DNA of 64,000 nucleotides from Sporothrix humicola (lineage: Eukaryota > Ascomycota > Sordariomycetes > Ophiostomatales > Ophiostomataceae): NCBI GenBank assembly GCA_021396245.1, contig WNYE01000040.1:62001-126000 (forward strand). The letters run 5' to 3'. Of this stretch, positions 33,151 to 45,900 are shown in pieces. Below the pieces are notes generated by a model that did not search any database, was not told the origin of the DNA, and saw nothing but the letters and a program-made list of their open reading frames with translations. Position 1 is the stretch's first letter. The number at the start of each line of letters is the position of its first letter. A program made the translations under genes and the position numbers.

Positions 33151-36100
33151 ATGGACATTGACCAGGCACAAATGTACGTTTCCACAGTCTCTCACCACTC
33201 ACCACTTCTTTTGATTTTGCATCTTCCGCTGTTCCTCCGCGTGGCTCCGCGCTCGTCTATCTGATTCCTGGACCGCGCGTGCTCGTGTTCTCGTGTTGTT
33301 CTATTTGTTTTTTTGTTACTTTCTGCCCATCATCTATCCCGCCCATCAGTCGACCTGGTCAACAACAGGAGTCTTCATTTTCCTTCTCCTTATTAAACAC
33401 TCTCCCTCCCTGGTCTGAGCTGGCCTGTCCTTGCCCTTTGCGCGTCGTCCCGCTCTTCTGTTTTTATTTTTTTTGTTGTTCCCTCGTGGTTTTCAGTGTT
33501 TCCCGTGGTCACTGTTTTTATTTACACTCTGCTTGTCTTGGCTCACTTATTCGTCTATGCAAACTCCTTTCTGTCCTTCAACATCTAATCTCTTTTCCTA
33601 TCCTCCAGACACATCCAAACGCCGCCGTCGTTTGTCTTTCACCACAGCACGGACATCAAGAGCGACAACAGCCACAGCCTGGACCTGGACATGGACTTGA
33701 ACGACATGCACGCCGTGACGGCCGCATCGCAGCCGCCGGCAACAGCCACCTCGACAACAACGCCCGCCACATCCATGGCCGACCAGCCGCCGACACCAAT
33801 GCCAGCCGATGGTGAGCAGTCGCATTCTCACAACACATCACAGAATATGTGGACAACGCCCACATCGCAGGGCGTGCGCCCACGGCCGGCCACGATCCAC
33901 GAGGGCTTCTCCTACTGCATGAGCGAGTCGTATGATGGCCTGACGTCCTGGGACACCTCGTCAACAACACAGTCCACCTCCCAGTCGCGGCCCATCTCGA
34001 TGCACCAAGAGTTTGACGACGGCAACTGGACACAGGCCCTGGGCCAGCAGAAGCCGTTGGACGCCGACAGTCTGGAACTGCAGCACCTGGTGGACAGCGA
34101 CATGGGCATTGGCCAGGCGTACACGACCGACGAGGCGATTCCCATCCTGGACCTGCGGTTTTCCGGCGCGGCTGGACCCAATGGCGGCGGCGTCAACAAC
34201 CGTCGCCTGTCGGGCTCGTCGTTCACCATGTCGACAACGGGTGGCCTGTCGGACATGCCGTCGTACGAAGACTTTTCGGCCGCGCTGTCGGATGCTCCCT
34301 CGTTCTCGTCCGAAAGCTATCCGCCTCCATCGAACCGCAACTCGCTCATGTCGTCGACACAGCTTTCGCCGGTTGCGTCGCCGCGCATGACACCCCAGGG
34401 CCGCTCGGAGCTGGTGCGCACACAGAGCCGCGGCCGTGCCTCGCCATCACCGCGTCCTGGTTTGAGAGCTGCGCCGTACAGCATGGAGGGTCCTCGCAAC
34501 AAGCGGTGGTCGACTGGGTCGTATGGCACGATGCCGAGCCGGCGGCCGTCGCCGTTTGTGTATCATGGTGGTGTCGCAAACAACATGCTGGGCGCCACGA
34601 GCGGCGCACTTGAGCAGTTTGGTCCTCGCCTCACAACTTCGTCATCGCAACAGCAACAGCATCACCAGTCATCGCCGACAGCCGCCAATGGTCAATTGCC
34701 CCTGAACATGGGCAATCTGCAGCAAGCGTCGGTCGCCGCTGCTGCAGCCGCTGCGGCGGCAGGTGCGGCCGGCGTGCCTACCCAAAATCCATTTTTCTTG
34801 TCTGCGGCCCACCATCCACAAGCGGCAGCCGCGGCTGCTGCTGCTGCAGCTGCCGCATCGGGCTACAACCGCCACAGCATGCTCCTGCCCACACAACTCC
34901 CGTCGCAGGCAGGCGCGATGGCCTTCCACCACCCGCACCTCGAGGCCGGCGGTTTCCCCGGCGCGCACCACTTTGCACCTCCCCACCCCAACATGGTCAG
35001 CACCCACGCCGGAGGCATGCACCCTCACCCGATCCCGAGCCACCACCTGCAGCTCGGCAGCAATGGCCACTTGGGCACTGTGCCCTCCAACGGGTTTGAC
35101 CACCCGCACCAGCCCGCGCCGCTCATGTCGCACGGCCTCTTCCGCATGCTCCAGAGCAATGCCGACCCGCACTCGCTGCACCACCACGGTGGGCTTCACC
35201 ACCACCACTATGCCGACCTGTCTGACCCGCCTGACCTGTACGCTTCTCTGCACGAAGAGCAGCTGCCGCCGCCGCCCGAGGACATGAACCCATCGGACCC
35301 AGACCTGATGCCCCACGAGCAGGAGCTGCGGTTCACGGGCGACTTGTACACGCCCAAATGGGTCCGGGGCCACGGCAACAAGCGCGAGGGCTGGTGCGGC
35401 ATCTGCAAGCCGGGCCGGTGGCTTGTCCTCAAGAACTCGGCGTTTTGGTACGACAAGAGTTTTACGCACGGCATCAGCGCCGCCACGGGCAACCCCTTCC
35501 AGGAGCCCCTCGAAACCCGTCGCATGGACGGCAACCCGGATGTCTGGGAGGGCCTGTGTGGCAGCTGCAACGAGTGGATTGCGCTGGTGAGCAGCAAGAA
35601 GAAGGGCACCACCTGGTTCCGCCACGCGTACAAGTGCCACACGCACCCCAAGATCAAGGATGCGCCCAAGCGGCGGCGGGAGAGCTCTCACGCACGAGTG
35701 AACGGTGGTGCCTTGACCCAGGGCGGCCCCGGCCCGGTCGGCGGCGTCAAGTCGCGGCCCAACAGCCAGTGCGGACCAATGCAGCTGCAGGTGACAACCA
35801 CAACGGCTGGTTTGGCGGCCACACCGGGTGCGCCGCCGATGCCGCATACACCGCTGACGCCGCAGCTGACTCCCGTTCCTGCCTCGGCGACGACTGTATC
35901 GGTGACGCCGACGCCCACCACGGCCATATCTGTCACTTCGACGGCTGTGCTCCCCGTCCAGATGCCTGTGCCCGTGTCTCTGACCATGGCCGGCCTCTCG
36001 TCGATGCCATCCACGGCCGAGCAGATGATGGTTCAACAGCAGCAACAGCAGCAACAGCAACAGCAACAGTCCTCGCCGTTGACAGAGCCCCAGCAGCCTA

Positions 36101-36474
36101 GCCCACAAGACTATGCCCATCTGCCTCCTTCGCACCCGCCTCCGTCGCATCCTCCGCCGCCTGTTCCTCCTCGCTCGCATCTGCGCATGCAGCAGGCTCA
36201 GCAGCAGCAGCAACAGCAACAGCAGGCCCAACAGCAGGCCCAACAACAACAACAACAACAACAGGTCCAGCAACAGGTGCAGGCCCAGCAGCAGCACATG
36301 GCCCAGATGGAGGCCATGCAGCAGCATCACCAACAGATGCAGCAGCAGGCTCAAGCACAAGCTCAGGCACAAAGGAATATGCAGCATGTCCGTCCTCCAC
36401 CACCACCACCACAACAGACACGTCCTATGATGACACCCATGGCCTCCATTGAAGGTCTGGGCAACATGATCTAG
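33151..36474 (+). CDS. Rua1-type transcription regulator (C-terminal Rua1 domain, polyQ/polyA-rich)
   Basis: Predicted nuclear transcription regulator. Two coding exons: 33151-33173 (ATGGACATTGACCAGGCACA...) and 33609-36474, separated by a 435-nt intron (GTACGT donor, CTCCAG acceptor). Splicing yields MDIDQAQIHIQTPPSFVFHH, 962 aa. The conserved domain at about residues 585-700 has RFTGDLYTPKWVRG, GWCGICKPGRWLVLKNSAFWYDK, ATGNPFQEP, LCGSCNEWI and TWFRHAYKCH, with CxxC pairs and His/Cys that could bind zinc. This matches the Rua1 C-terminal domain, named for the Ustilago ustilagic-acid regulator. The rest is low complexity: Ser/Pro-rich N-terminus, polyAla near 384 and 414, His-rich 440-560 and long polyGln near 817-905. 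It is isolated, with nearly 12 kb free of recognisable genes on each side. Target genes are unknown. Confidence 0.9.
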
Positions 36475-39400
36475 GCCGTGCGTTGAATTTCACAAATATT
36501 TTCTTTCGTTAATTTCCTTTGTCATTTTTTATTATTTCTTCCCTTTCCTTTTTCATTTATTTTCCTTCATTTCCCTATTTCTTTTATATTCAACATCAAG
36601 AGGAGGACTCACTGCTTCGGTACACAACTATTTCCCTCCATATCACGGCCGTATTTTTCATATCATCACAAGCAAAAAAGCAGAGGGACAGTACGAGGAA
36701 AAGAAGGAAAGAATACCCCCAGGCCCAGCCCTCGATTGGATTGGCATACAGATCGTTTGTTTGCATTGTTCGTTTTGCGTTGATTTATCATTTCTTCTTT
36801 CTGCTCTTACTTCACTACAAAACAAAACCACAAAAACAAATCAACACGGGGACGGCGGGGAAACCATCATTTCTACGACACGACTGGGTCAGTTGTCGAG
36901 AACTACGAAGTCATGGGAATTTATTTTAACGAAAGAGGAAAAACAAACAGAGAGACGAGGCAAAACGTCTTTGGTCTTTAGCAAACACCCCGGCGGTACG
37001 AATGAGTATTTTAACGATTTAAGTTTTTAGTCTTTTTCTTTTCTTTTGATTTCCTATTTGTTTAGTTTTCCTTTGTCATTTTCCCAAGTAGTTTAGTATA
37101 GTTTACAGTTCAACGATTTCTTCTTCTTGTTACATCTTGTCTACCACAATGAAGTGAAGTGAAGTTAGTTATACACAAGGCTGCACATTTCGAGATGCAC
37201 AGTCTGAAAATGCACATTTTCTCGGCACGGCTGCACGTGTACATTTATGAACTCATACCAGTCGGCATTGAGGGAGTAATGCAATGTGGTCCTGTTGATC
37301 AACATGCACACTCTCTGTCTCTCCCCACGGAACAGCGGCCCTTGTCTCTGCGGTTTTCCCCTCTTGTTGGTCAATGAACGATGGCACATCAAGACAAGCA
37401 AAAGAGCAGCATACGACGAACGGATCGACGCATATTTGGGCCAAAGTATCCAGCCTCTTCAAGATCGCCCCTGTCAAAAGGTAAAGTCAACACAGCAAAA
37501 GTGAACACACAAACTCTATTCCAAATATTCCCCTTCTTTTTATCCAGTACGAACATATCTTTCCCCTTGTCTTTGTCTCGGCCTTGTTCAGTTTGTTGGC
37601 ATTGTTGGCTCTTTTTTCTTCGCACTTTCCTCGACAATGAAATGATCTCCTCTGCAGTCGTAAACGAAGAGGATCTTTTTGGCAGAAGATCAGTCAAAGA
37701 CCAGTCAAGTGTGTTTGCTCGTTTCTGTCGTTTTTGTCTTTCCGACTCATCCTAGTCTACGCATCACCTATCGCTCTCGAAGGCCTGTCTCACTATATCC
37801 ACACAACAAGTCCAACAAATGGAAACGAAATGATGGCCAACAAAACAGACTTTTGTAGATATCCAGCCTAATCTTGCCATGAATATGAAGAGGCCATAGT
37901 GTCTGGACGACAACATTGCTTCAATCCAGAGCATATGTACGACACATGGGGCATACTGTAACGAGAGCAAACAACAAGATAGGAACAGAACTCATGCAGG
38001 GCGGTCTCTTTAGAACCAACATGCACCAAACTCAAAGACATGCAGAGTCGAGACCAAAGAGGAACGAAAAAGAAAACAGGCCATGGACATGAGCAGAGTA
38101 GTGGCTCTCACCGGTTAGCTGAGTAGATGGTATGTCTCGCTATTCTAATTCCCATGCCCTTAGTATTGTCTGCTAGAATAGCTTGTCGTGATGTCTCACG
38201 ATGCTGAGCTCCGTATTGTAAGGGCACGAGTGATGTTCCTTATTTTGGAGTTTATGAAGTGGTACTCCCTGACGGATATCAACATTGATAGAACTCCGTC
38301 CTGGCGCCTTTCTGAGGCTCGAGAGATTCAATACTATTGAATGCAGTGCGGTCTTGGCAGCTGGTACTTCCATCTTCCAGTCTTTTTAGAATCATTTTGG
38401 TGGTTTTTGGCGGCATATCGTATTGACTCTTGGTGACTTCTGGTGACTTTTTCCACGTCGATTCAATCTTCTCCAAAACAGATCGGGAAAGGCCTCTGAA
38501 GAAAGGAGGAAAAAAGGAGGGGAGATGATACGCCGTTCAGTGAGAAGGGTAGAAAGGGACAAAAATAAGATGAGATGAATCACATTGCACTGAAGAGGGT
38601 GTGCGATCGAGGGAACTTTCCAAGAATATTCCGTCATGGCAGTGTAACATGTAGACAGAAATCTTCACGCTGTCGCCAGAAAGTCTACGATGTAGATTTC
38701 TGAGATGCAGATTTCTGAGATGCACTCATGCACGACTTCACACCATCTTTTTGTCTTGCGGTCCTCTTTGGCGCTCTTGTCCAAGAGGCACGGCAGGGGA
38801 ACACGGCATGAACAGCAGGCGTTCCCGGGCGCTTGCTGAAGCTGTTATTCACGGCAGACTATCAAAGATGTGCCTCGATGCACGGCATGCTTGCAGCCTC
38901 AAAGAGAATTCTCTGGCAGAAAATCGTCTTGTAGGCGCCGTTGGTCGTGTGGCAACGTCGATTGTCCGGTCCACATTCTCCCTTGTCTCCTATTCAAGAT
39001 GGGGATGCATCTTGCGACGAAGCCTACTTTTCGTATCTTACCCGCAAGATAGTAAGATACGATCGCTGGTCCTGTCCTTCTTGTGTGTAAAGGGAGACCA
39101 CATGCTCACGCATTCTTTGTGCGATTTGAGTCACCAAGAGTGTCTTTAAGGCCAACTTCTCTCCTTTTAAGAACCAACTTTGGTCCCTTTTTCTTTCCTT
39201 CTCTTTCACTTGTCCGGCATGGCTGGCCTGGCCTGGCCCGAAGCGAGGGAGGACTACCGTAGTGCTGTCGCAGTTGTGGTTCTTTTGGTCTGTTAGTCCT
39301 TATGGCCTTTCAGCCTCTTATGTGGTCTTTTGTGTCTACATAATGTCTGCTGGAAATATTGATCCTCTCCCTTGCGTCGGGCCTGACTGGGCAACAAAAA

Positions 39401-42400
39401 ACAAACATCGCCAGTGGGATGGGCGGCGGGCAGCGGGAATGGACGGAGAGAAACGAAGGGCAAAAGAAAACACTGGGGCACTGTGGTTCTGGCTGAGTCT
39501 GGGCTCTCAGCTCTCCACCAGTGCTGCCCCCAAAAGAACTGCGCATTCCAGCAGATCTCACAATCTCACAATCTCAGACTCCACACACCATCAATACTCA
39601 TATGAGTATGGACTATGGAGTACGGAGTACACAGCAGCCTTCTGTGCATGCACAATTGCACAAATAGGCAAAGCGCCGTGTGCACAAGGCTTAGTACAAA
39701 AGTCGACCGTCGAGAAGCGAGACATTGAAATGGATGAACAGAGCCAACAGAAACTCAGGAGGGACAAGCGAGACAAGTCCCCCGATTCTCCGGGGCGAAC
39801 GAGCAAGAAAAGCGCCGGCCGATCTCTTCCGGGGGGCTGATCTCCCTTGGGTCTCGACATTTGTGTCTTGTCTGACTGTGACCGGCCGGGGAGAAAAAGC
39901 CGAGGAAGATGTGCAAACACAGTAATGCTTTCTTCTCAGCTACAGAGTGTTGTTTTCGTGAGATCGCTTCAAGGCTCGCTCAGCTGCGTTACTTACATCA
40001 TCTCATCAGTGTCGTTGGAGAAGGACATGGGAATTGTAGAGAGAAGTCGTTGCAGGATATTCGCTTCGGACTGTCTCGAAAACAGAATTTCAAGGATTGT
40101 GCGGCACAAGGTTTATTTTTATTTCTATCGTGGCAGGCGTGGGTACGACGATATAAAACGGCAAAACGATTAAACGTTGAATTTGACAGACACAGTCATT
40201 GCGACACAGCACACAAAATCATAAAATGAGGTGGCACGACAAGGGTGGGTTGCATGTCCGTAGGGCAGGCAGTATGACACAGCATTACGCATCAATAGTG
40301 TGCGGGTGAGTTTGAAGGTGAAGGTGAACGGGAAAAAAAATATCAGGCTGCCTCAGGAGAAGACTTCCTGTTTGGGTGTCAAACGACGAAGGTCTTCTTA
40401 CGCTCTCCAAGTTTATTAAGTCTGTAAGTCCTGTCTGGTGTGGCAGCCATTGGCGGGTTCTGTGCTGCGATTGGCTCACCACATCCAGGCCGAGCCAGGC
40501 CAGAATACAACGGTTCCTGGCTGATGGGGCTCCTGGCTCCTGTTTTTTCGGTGGGTTTGTTGGATTTGTCTCGACCCTGTCCCTGGATTCAGATAGATAG
40601 GGTCCCTCCATCTCTTTTCTGCATGTTGGCGCCAATGGGTGGCGAAAACTGTCCCTCAATGCGGAGATGGACGGAGTACGAAGGACATTCATGTGAGAAA
40701 GGGGAGGAAGGGTAGACACGGCAGGCAAGTCTGTATTTCCCACGAGGTTTTGAATCTCGATGAAGTTTGTTTGCATTGTGGGAAGTAATTAAGATTGGGG
40801 CACAGGTGTGAAAATCGATATCAAAAGTGCCCCAGAAGCCCACTGTAAAAACCAGGCTGTGACCGTAAATAGACCCAAATCAATGGGACAAAAGGGCATT
40901 ACCCGATCGGGGAATTCGAAAGTAAAGCTGCCTGGCCCAGCCCCGAGAAAAAAGGTCGGAACTAATGCTGCAAGCTCTTAAAGCTGGCCCTAGACCTGGC
41001 CTGGCCTGGCCCTGTGGGCTACTGGGAAGATCGTTAAAGTTGCGCAAGTGTCGTCTGGGCATGGTCTATCACATCCATTTAGCCTTTCTCACAAATATAC
41101 GTCGAAAGTTAGCAGTGCAACATCGTGTGCCTGACGAGAGATACGAGTTACGATGACGACTCACGAGCTGCTCCTCTGGGCCCTGATGTTCCGATACCCT
41201 GGGGAAAGTGGACGGCGATGATGAGAAATCTCACAGCACACAGTCAAGTCGATGCCAACGTGGAGAACTTACAGAGTAGAAACCCACTGTAAAATTGTTA
41301 AATGACGAAAAAACCGGTTGCGTCTTGCCAGTAGTGACTTGTCAAAGTGTGTCTAGCAGGGATTGGGGGGCATGGCATAAGACCACAAGGGCACTTGTCG
41401 ATAGGAGTGCAACCTCCGGTCCTGTGGGACAGAAAAAAGACAGAAAAGAAGGCAGATAAAATTGACAAAGTGACAAGGCGACAAGTGACAAAATGACAAC
41501 AATCCCATGCTCTTTTTTTGTGATCCATGTGAGGTTCTGGTCCCTGTCCCTGTCAATCCGATATGGAACTCTTCTCTGTCAGCAGCCAGAACAGGGGTCC
41601 ATGAAGATGTTCCTACTTCTTTCAGTAAGAAAACCGAGGATACGTTTTCTTGTTGGAAGACAGGAAGGAAGATGGAAGGGGCACAAGAGCAACGAAGGAA
41701 GGAACATCCTGAACCTGTCTCCCTGTCTGCCGGGCATCAGCGCAACTTCCGCTTTGCCTCTTCATAGCCGACAGCCCTGCATTATCAATTTATCAGGCCA
41801 GTATTCGGGCATTGTCACTCTGCTACCATGCTCAAATACAGACGCACAAACGTGCGCACTGCAGACATGCCCAACGGTCACCCAAAAGCCCAAGCACCCC
41901 CAAAAGACGACACAGGGCACGTAGGACAGCGGAGTGGTTGCAGAACCGAGATTGGGATGGCAAGGTGAAAGTGAAGGTCAACGGAAAAGAGACAATGTTT
42001 GCATCGTGCCACATGCACCATGCAGGAACAGGAACAAGTCCCAGACAGATGAAAACTCAAAAATGCTGCAGATACGATAGACGGGACGAATGGACATCAA
42101 AACCGGCTGTGGATGGACGACAATGTGTGCTGCAGGAACGAGATTGAAGTCTGGGCTCTGCCGTGCTGGCAGTCCTTCATTGGACAATCCGTCGACATGA
42201 CAAGCATTCGTCTCAACTGTCTGATCTGACATGACATGCTTGCACTCCAGAGCATGTCCTCGATATCGTATTTTGGATGATGGCCCTAGCATGGCATTTT
42301 TGGGGGATTATTGATATTAGAAGGATTTCGGTCCAGTGTCTCACTCTCATTTTAGCAGCGCCGACGAGAGAATAGGATCATCATGGCAAAAAGAGTGAGA

Positions 42401-42999
42401 GTCTCTCCGAAAATATGAAGACAGAATGGAGTGTCCGATCGCTGGTCGGAGCAATCCGTTGCCCAATGCTCCGATAGCCTTTTGCCCTGTGATCTTCCTT
42501 GGTGATCTCCTTTTTGGCTCAGTCAGGCTGTTGCATTGAAATGGAATACATCATCGACTTTTTTGCTTGCCAATGCACTCAATTACCTCTCTGCCAACGG
42601 GAGAGCATCAAGCGACCCGCCTGCAAGGGAACATCGTAAACGCGCAAAGGCCAGGCCACACTTGGCCCCGGCCGCTCCGCAGTAGCTTAATGGGGCTCTT
42701 CAAGCAGCGGAGTTCTTTTGTCACTGCTAGACTTTTCTGCCATACATTTTAATCATAAGTAGTGACTTGTGGCTTGCTCTCCAGTTTTCATTTCACTATT
42801 TCCGAGTTTTTAACCTCCAAGTCGCATGCCGTCGTGTTCCGGCTTCCGAAAGGAACGGCGGCCTGGCCGGCGTTCGAGACGGGGTGCCGTCGGTCGTGCT
42901 CGTATGTCGTACTGCAGCATACTGCATGCTGGGCAAGATGCAAAGGTAGGGAGCTGTGTTTTTCGTTCTCGCCAATGTCTCTGTCATCGGTTCTGTCGT
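36475..42999. other. gene desert 2, left part
   Basis: No convincing gene on either strand. The first few hundred bases are T-rich and probably the 3' UTR of the Rua1-type gene. Small landmarks include CCTGGCCTGGCC runs near 39224 and 40999, an ACTCATATGAGT palindrome (39597-39608) next to TACGGAGTAC (39621-39630), and ACGGAGTAC at 40671-40679. Confidence 0.5.
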
Positions 43000-45900
43000 C
43001 TTTGCAGTGAACGGCATGTGGGGAAATCTTTGAATTGGGAGATGCACGACGGACTCTTTTGAGGTTTGGAGGGCATGCCCAAATGCAAGAAGGAAAGAGC
43101 AACCCAGCAGCCAACCGACAGCACGCTACGCCCGATCGAGCTATTTTTCCTGTTGGCCCTCCTTCACATTTTCAGCTGAACCGGGGTGTCGGGGCGCTGC
43201 CCAGAACAGCCCAGGGTGTGGAAGCGTGAGAGAAGAAGAAAAAGAAGAGGAAGATTGCAAAAAAGAGACTGACGATCGAATTACGAAAGGCCTGTGCAGG
43301 ATACCATTTTCTGTGCCTTCCGCCACGGAGGGCAGTCTCGCAGTCACCGACTCGCCCTAACTTGCCAAAAGAGACTCGATGCCGTCAGCGCCCAGACAGG
43401 AAGCCACAAGTCACGCAATCTCGCAAGGCAAGAGGTGAAATGGCGGGGAGAAATGACATCCTGGCAGGCACGACCAGAGCCCTACGGATGTATCAATCTT
43501 TGCATCTTTGCATCTGGCCATGTCCTTCATCCCCCAATCAATCTTTCTTCATCATCCCGCTTTGACGCCATGGCTTGATGAGGCTGCAGCACTGCCTTCT
43601 CACCTTGCAGCAAGAGATTTGAGATTCGAAAGTGAGAATAGAGATTCAATGAGATTCTGCAGTCAAGAGGACAGATGGCTGTTTGCGAGCCTATCGTCAA
43701 GTTCCACTGGAGAGAGAGCTTCTCCTGGAGGCTGCATGTAAGCAGGATTCAGTGGGCGCCCGCTCTTTCTCATACGACGTACTAACCCGCATATTCCACT
43801 TGCAGCAGCTCGAGCTGGGTGCAGTGCAGTGCAGTAAGTCTACATATATAGGTCGTAGTTGGATGCAAATGCAGTGTGAAAGGTGAAGTGAGAGTTTTGC
43901 GTGCATGTTCCTGGGTTTTGACTCACTGCCAGCCAATCGTCGTCGTCGAAGCTGTCGGACCTGCAGCTAGGCAGACTGAGGGGCTCTTTTGAGGTGCAGG
44001 AGCTCATGAAACGAAGGAGTCTCACTCTCGTCACTTCTCGACTCGTTCACTATTTCTTTCTCATACTCACAGAATGGACAAAATACCATCCCCAATCTCC
44101 ATGTCAACACGTTATGCAACGACGGCCCAGGACACATGTCGGAGAAAAAAAAGAAGCATACAACCATACAACGCTATGCCGTCTCTCGGCGTCCCTTTGT
44201 CTCCTGGTCTTGTCTCCTCCCTTCCCCGCTGTTAGCCCGTCCGACAGTCGTCCGACCGTGGATCGCCGTTCCCCGGATCGCGGACAGACGTCAATTTCGT
44301 CAAGCTGTTGCGGGAGAAGGGAGCTCAAGAATTGGAGCTTGATGAAGCTTCCTTGATGCCCAACGAACAGACGAGAGTTTGTTAGTGGCGAGAGAGTATC
44401 TATTCTTTCTAAATCGAAAATGATATCGAAAGCAATTGGCATCTTAAAACTTGGCTGCTCGACAAAACAGCGTATGCTGTGCGGAGGATTATCGAAAAGC
44501 GGGAGGAAAAGCGGTGGTTATTCTCCTGATGCGCTAAGATCGACCAACATGTCCCTTGGTTCCCATACAATCAGGTCCCTAGGTCCCCTAAAATTACCTA
44601 ACGACCCCTATGACACTATGCCAGTGCCACCAAGAAAACCGGCGCAACGTTTCCAGCTTGTGCCTCGCCGGACTTTTGGTTGGCTCAGGGGCGTCCGCTC
44701 CGGCAAGCCACTAATGTGCTCTAACACCCAACAATGTGCCCCTGGTGCCTGTTGGTGCCTGGCAGTGCAAAGATAGAAGGAAGTAGGCAAATGAACGCCA
44801 AAAACCAAGAGAAGTAGCAACTCTCGATCGGTGAGGCGCTGCCCGCCTTGTCGCTCGTATTCCGTGTCATCCACCGGCTGGTATCGGCGTTGATATGGCG
44901 GGCATTTGTCCATCCCATTTCCCTCCCTGCCGAGCCCTCGATTCTCCGCCATTTTGTTGACCCTGAGTTGCTGTTTGTTCTCTATCACCACCGGTTCGTT
45001 CCCCAGGACTACCGATCTAGCATCTCATGATCTGATAATCTCTTGAGTCCTTCTGTTTACTCGTACAGACACTATCCCTCTCCCTATTACAACGTTGTTG
45101 TACGTTATCCTCGAGTCCAGCAAGGGAGAAGACACAAACCTGAATGCCAATCGCTGAAATCAAAATGATATTCGTCTCCACCAAAAACTCGCTCCCACAG
45201 ACGACAAACGAAATATGCACGCTAAAACCGAGCGAGCTTTTGCACAGACCCCGCTGTGGAGTAGAGCGGCCTGGACCTCCACTGCCTTTTTACCTCGAGT
45301 GGGAAAGAGCTGTTCTTTTTGCTTCTGAAGCTTCCACTCGACAGCGAACAGACGACAGACGACCATTCGCTGCCGTGTATCGTAACTGCTCGGGTAGTTT
45401 AGCTGCAGTTTACTTCGTCTGCTTTTGCTTCTCTTGTCTCTTTTTGCCTCTGCTCTTCTCCCCTGCATGCAGGCATACACAGTAAAATGTCTTTGATGCA
45501 GAGTCGCCAGTCAACCGAGAGACAAGCTCTCCTTCTCCTGGACTGGTCTTTCCCTTTTCTGCCTCTGCTGCCTCTTCTCGTATGTCTGTGTCCGTACGTC
45601 TTGCCCATTTTGGGAAGACAGGCACCGTTCACCGTTGTGCCTTCCGTTGTAGCTCGTTGCACTGAATCTTCCTTCCTTGGTTGGATGTCGAACCGCCTGC
45701 CAAAATAGGAGGAGGCAAGACGTATCAAGATGAATCGACCACTCAGTGGCACGGCGTCACACTGCGGTGCGCCCCCTTACCCGCCATAATATGGGTTTCC
45801 CTGGTTCTTCCTTTTTCTCACAGCTATTTCGTACTCCTCTGTAGTTGTCGATCCACTAGCATTTCGTTTGTCTCGGTCCCTCGTCGTTCAGTGTGTTTGT

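Noticed and set aside
34669..36414. 581-codon antisense frame with long polyLeu runs
   Set aside because: PolyLeu is the complement of the CAG/CAA polyGln codons of the Rua1-type gene on the sense strand.
39262..39840. 192-codon open frame in gene desert 2
   Set aside because: Mixed composition without any recognisable motif, no leader or intron signals, and similar frames occur on the opposite strand; most likely chance.
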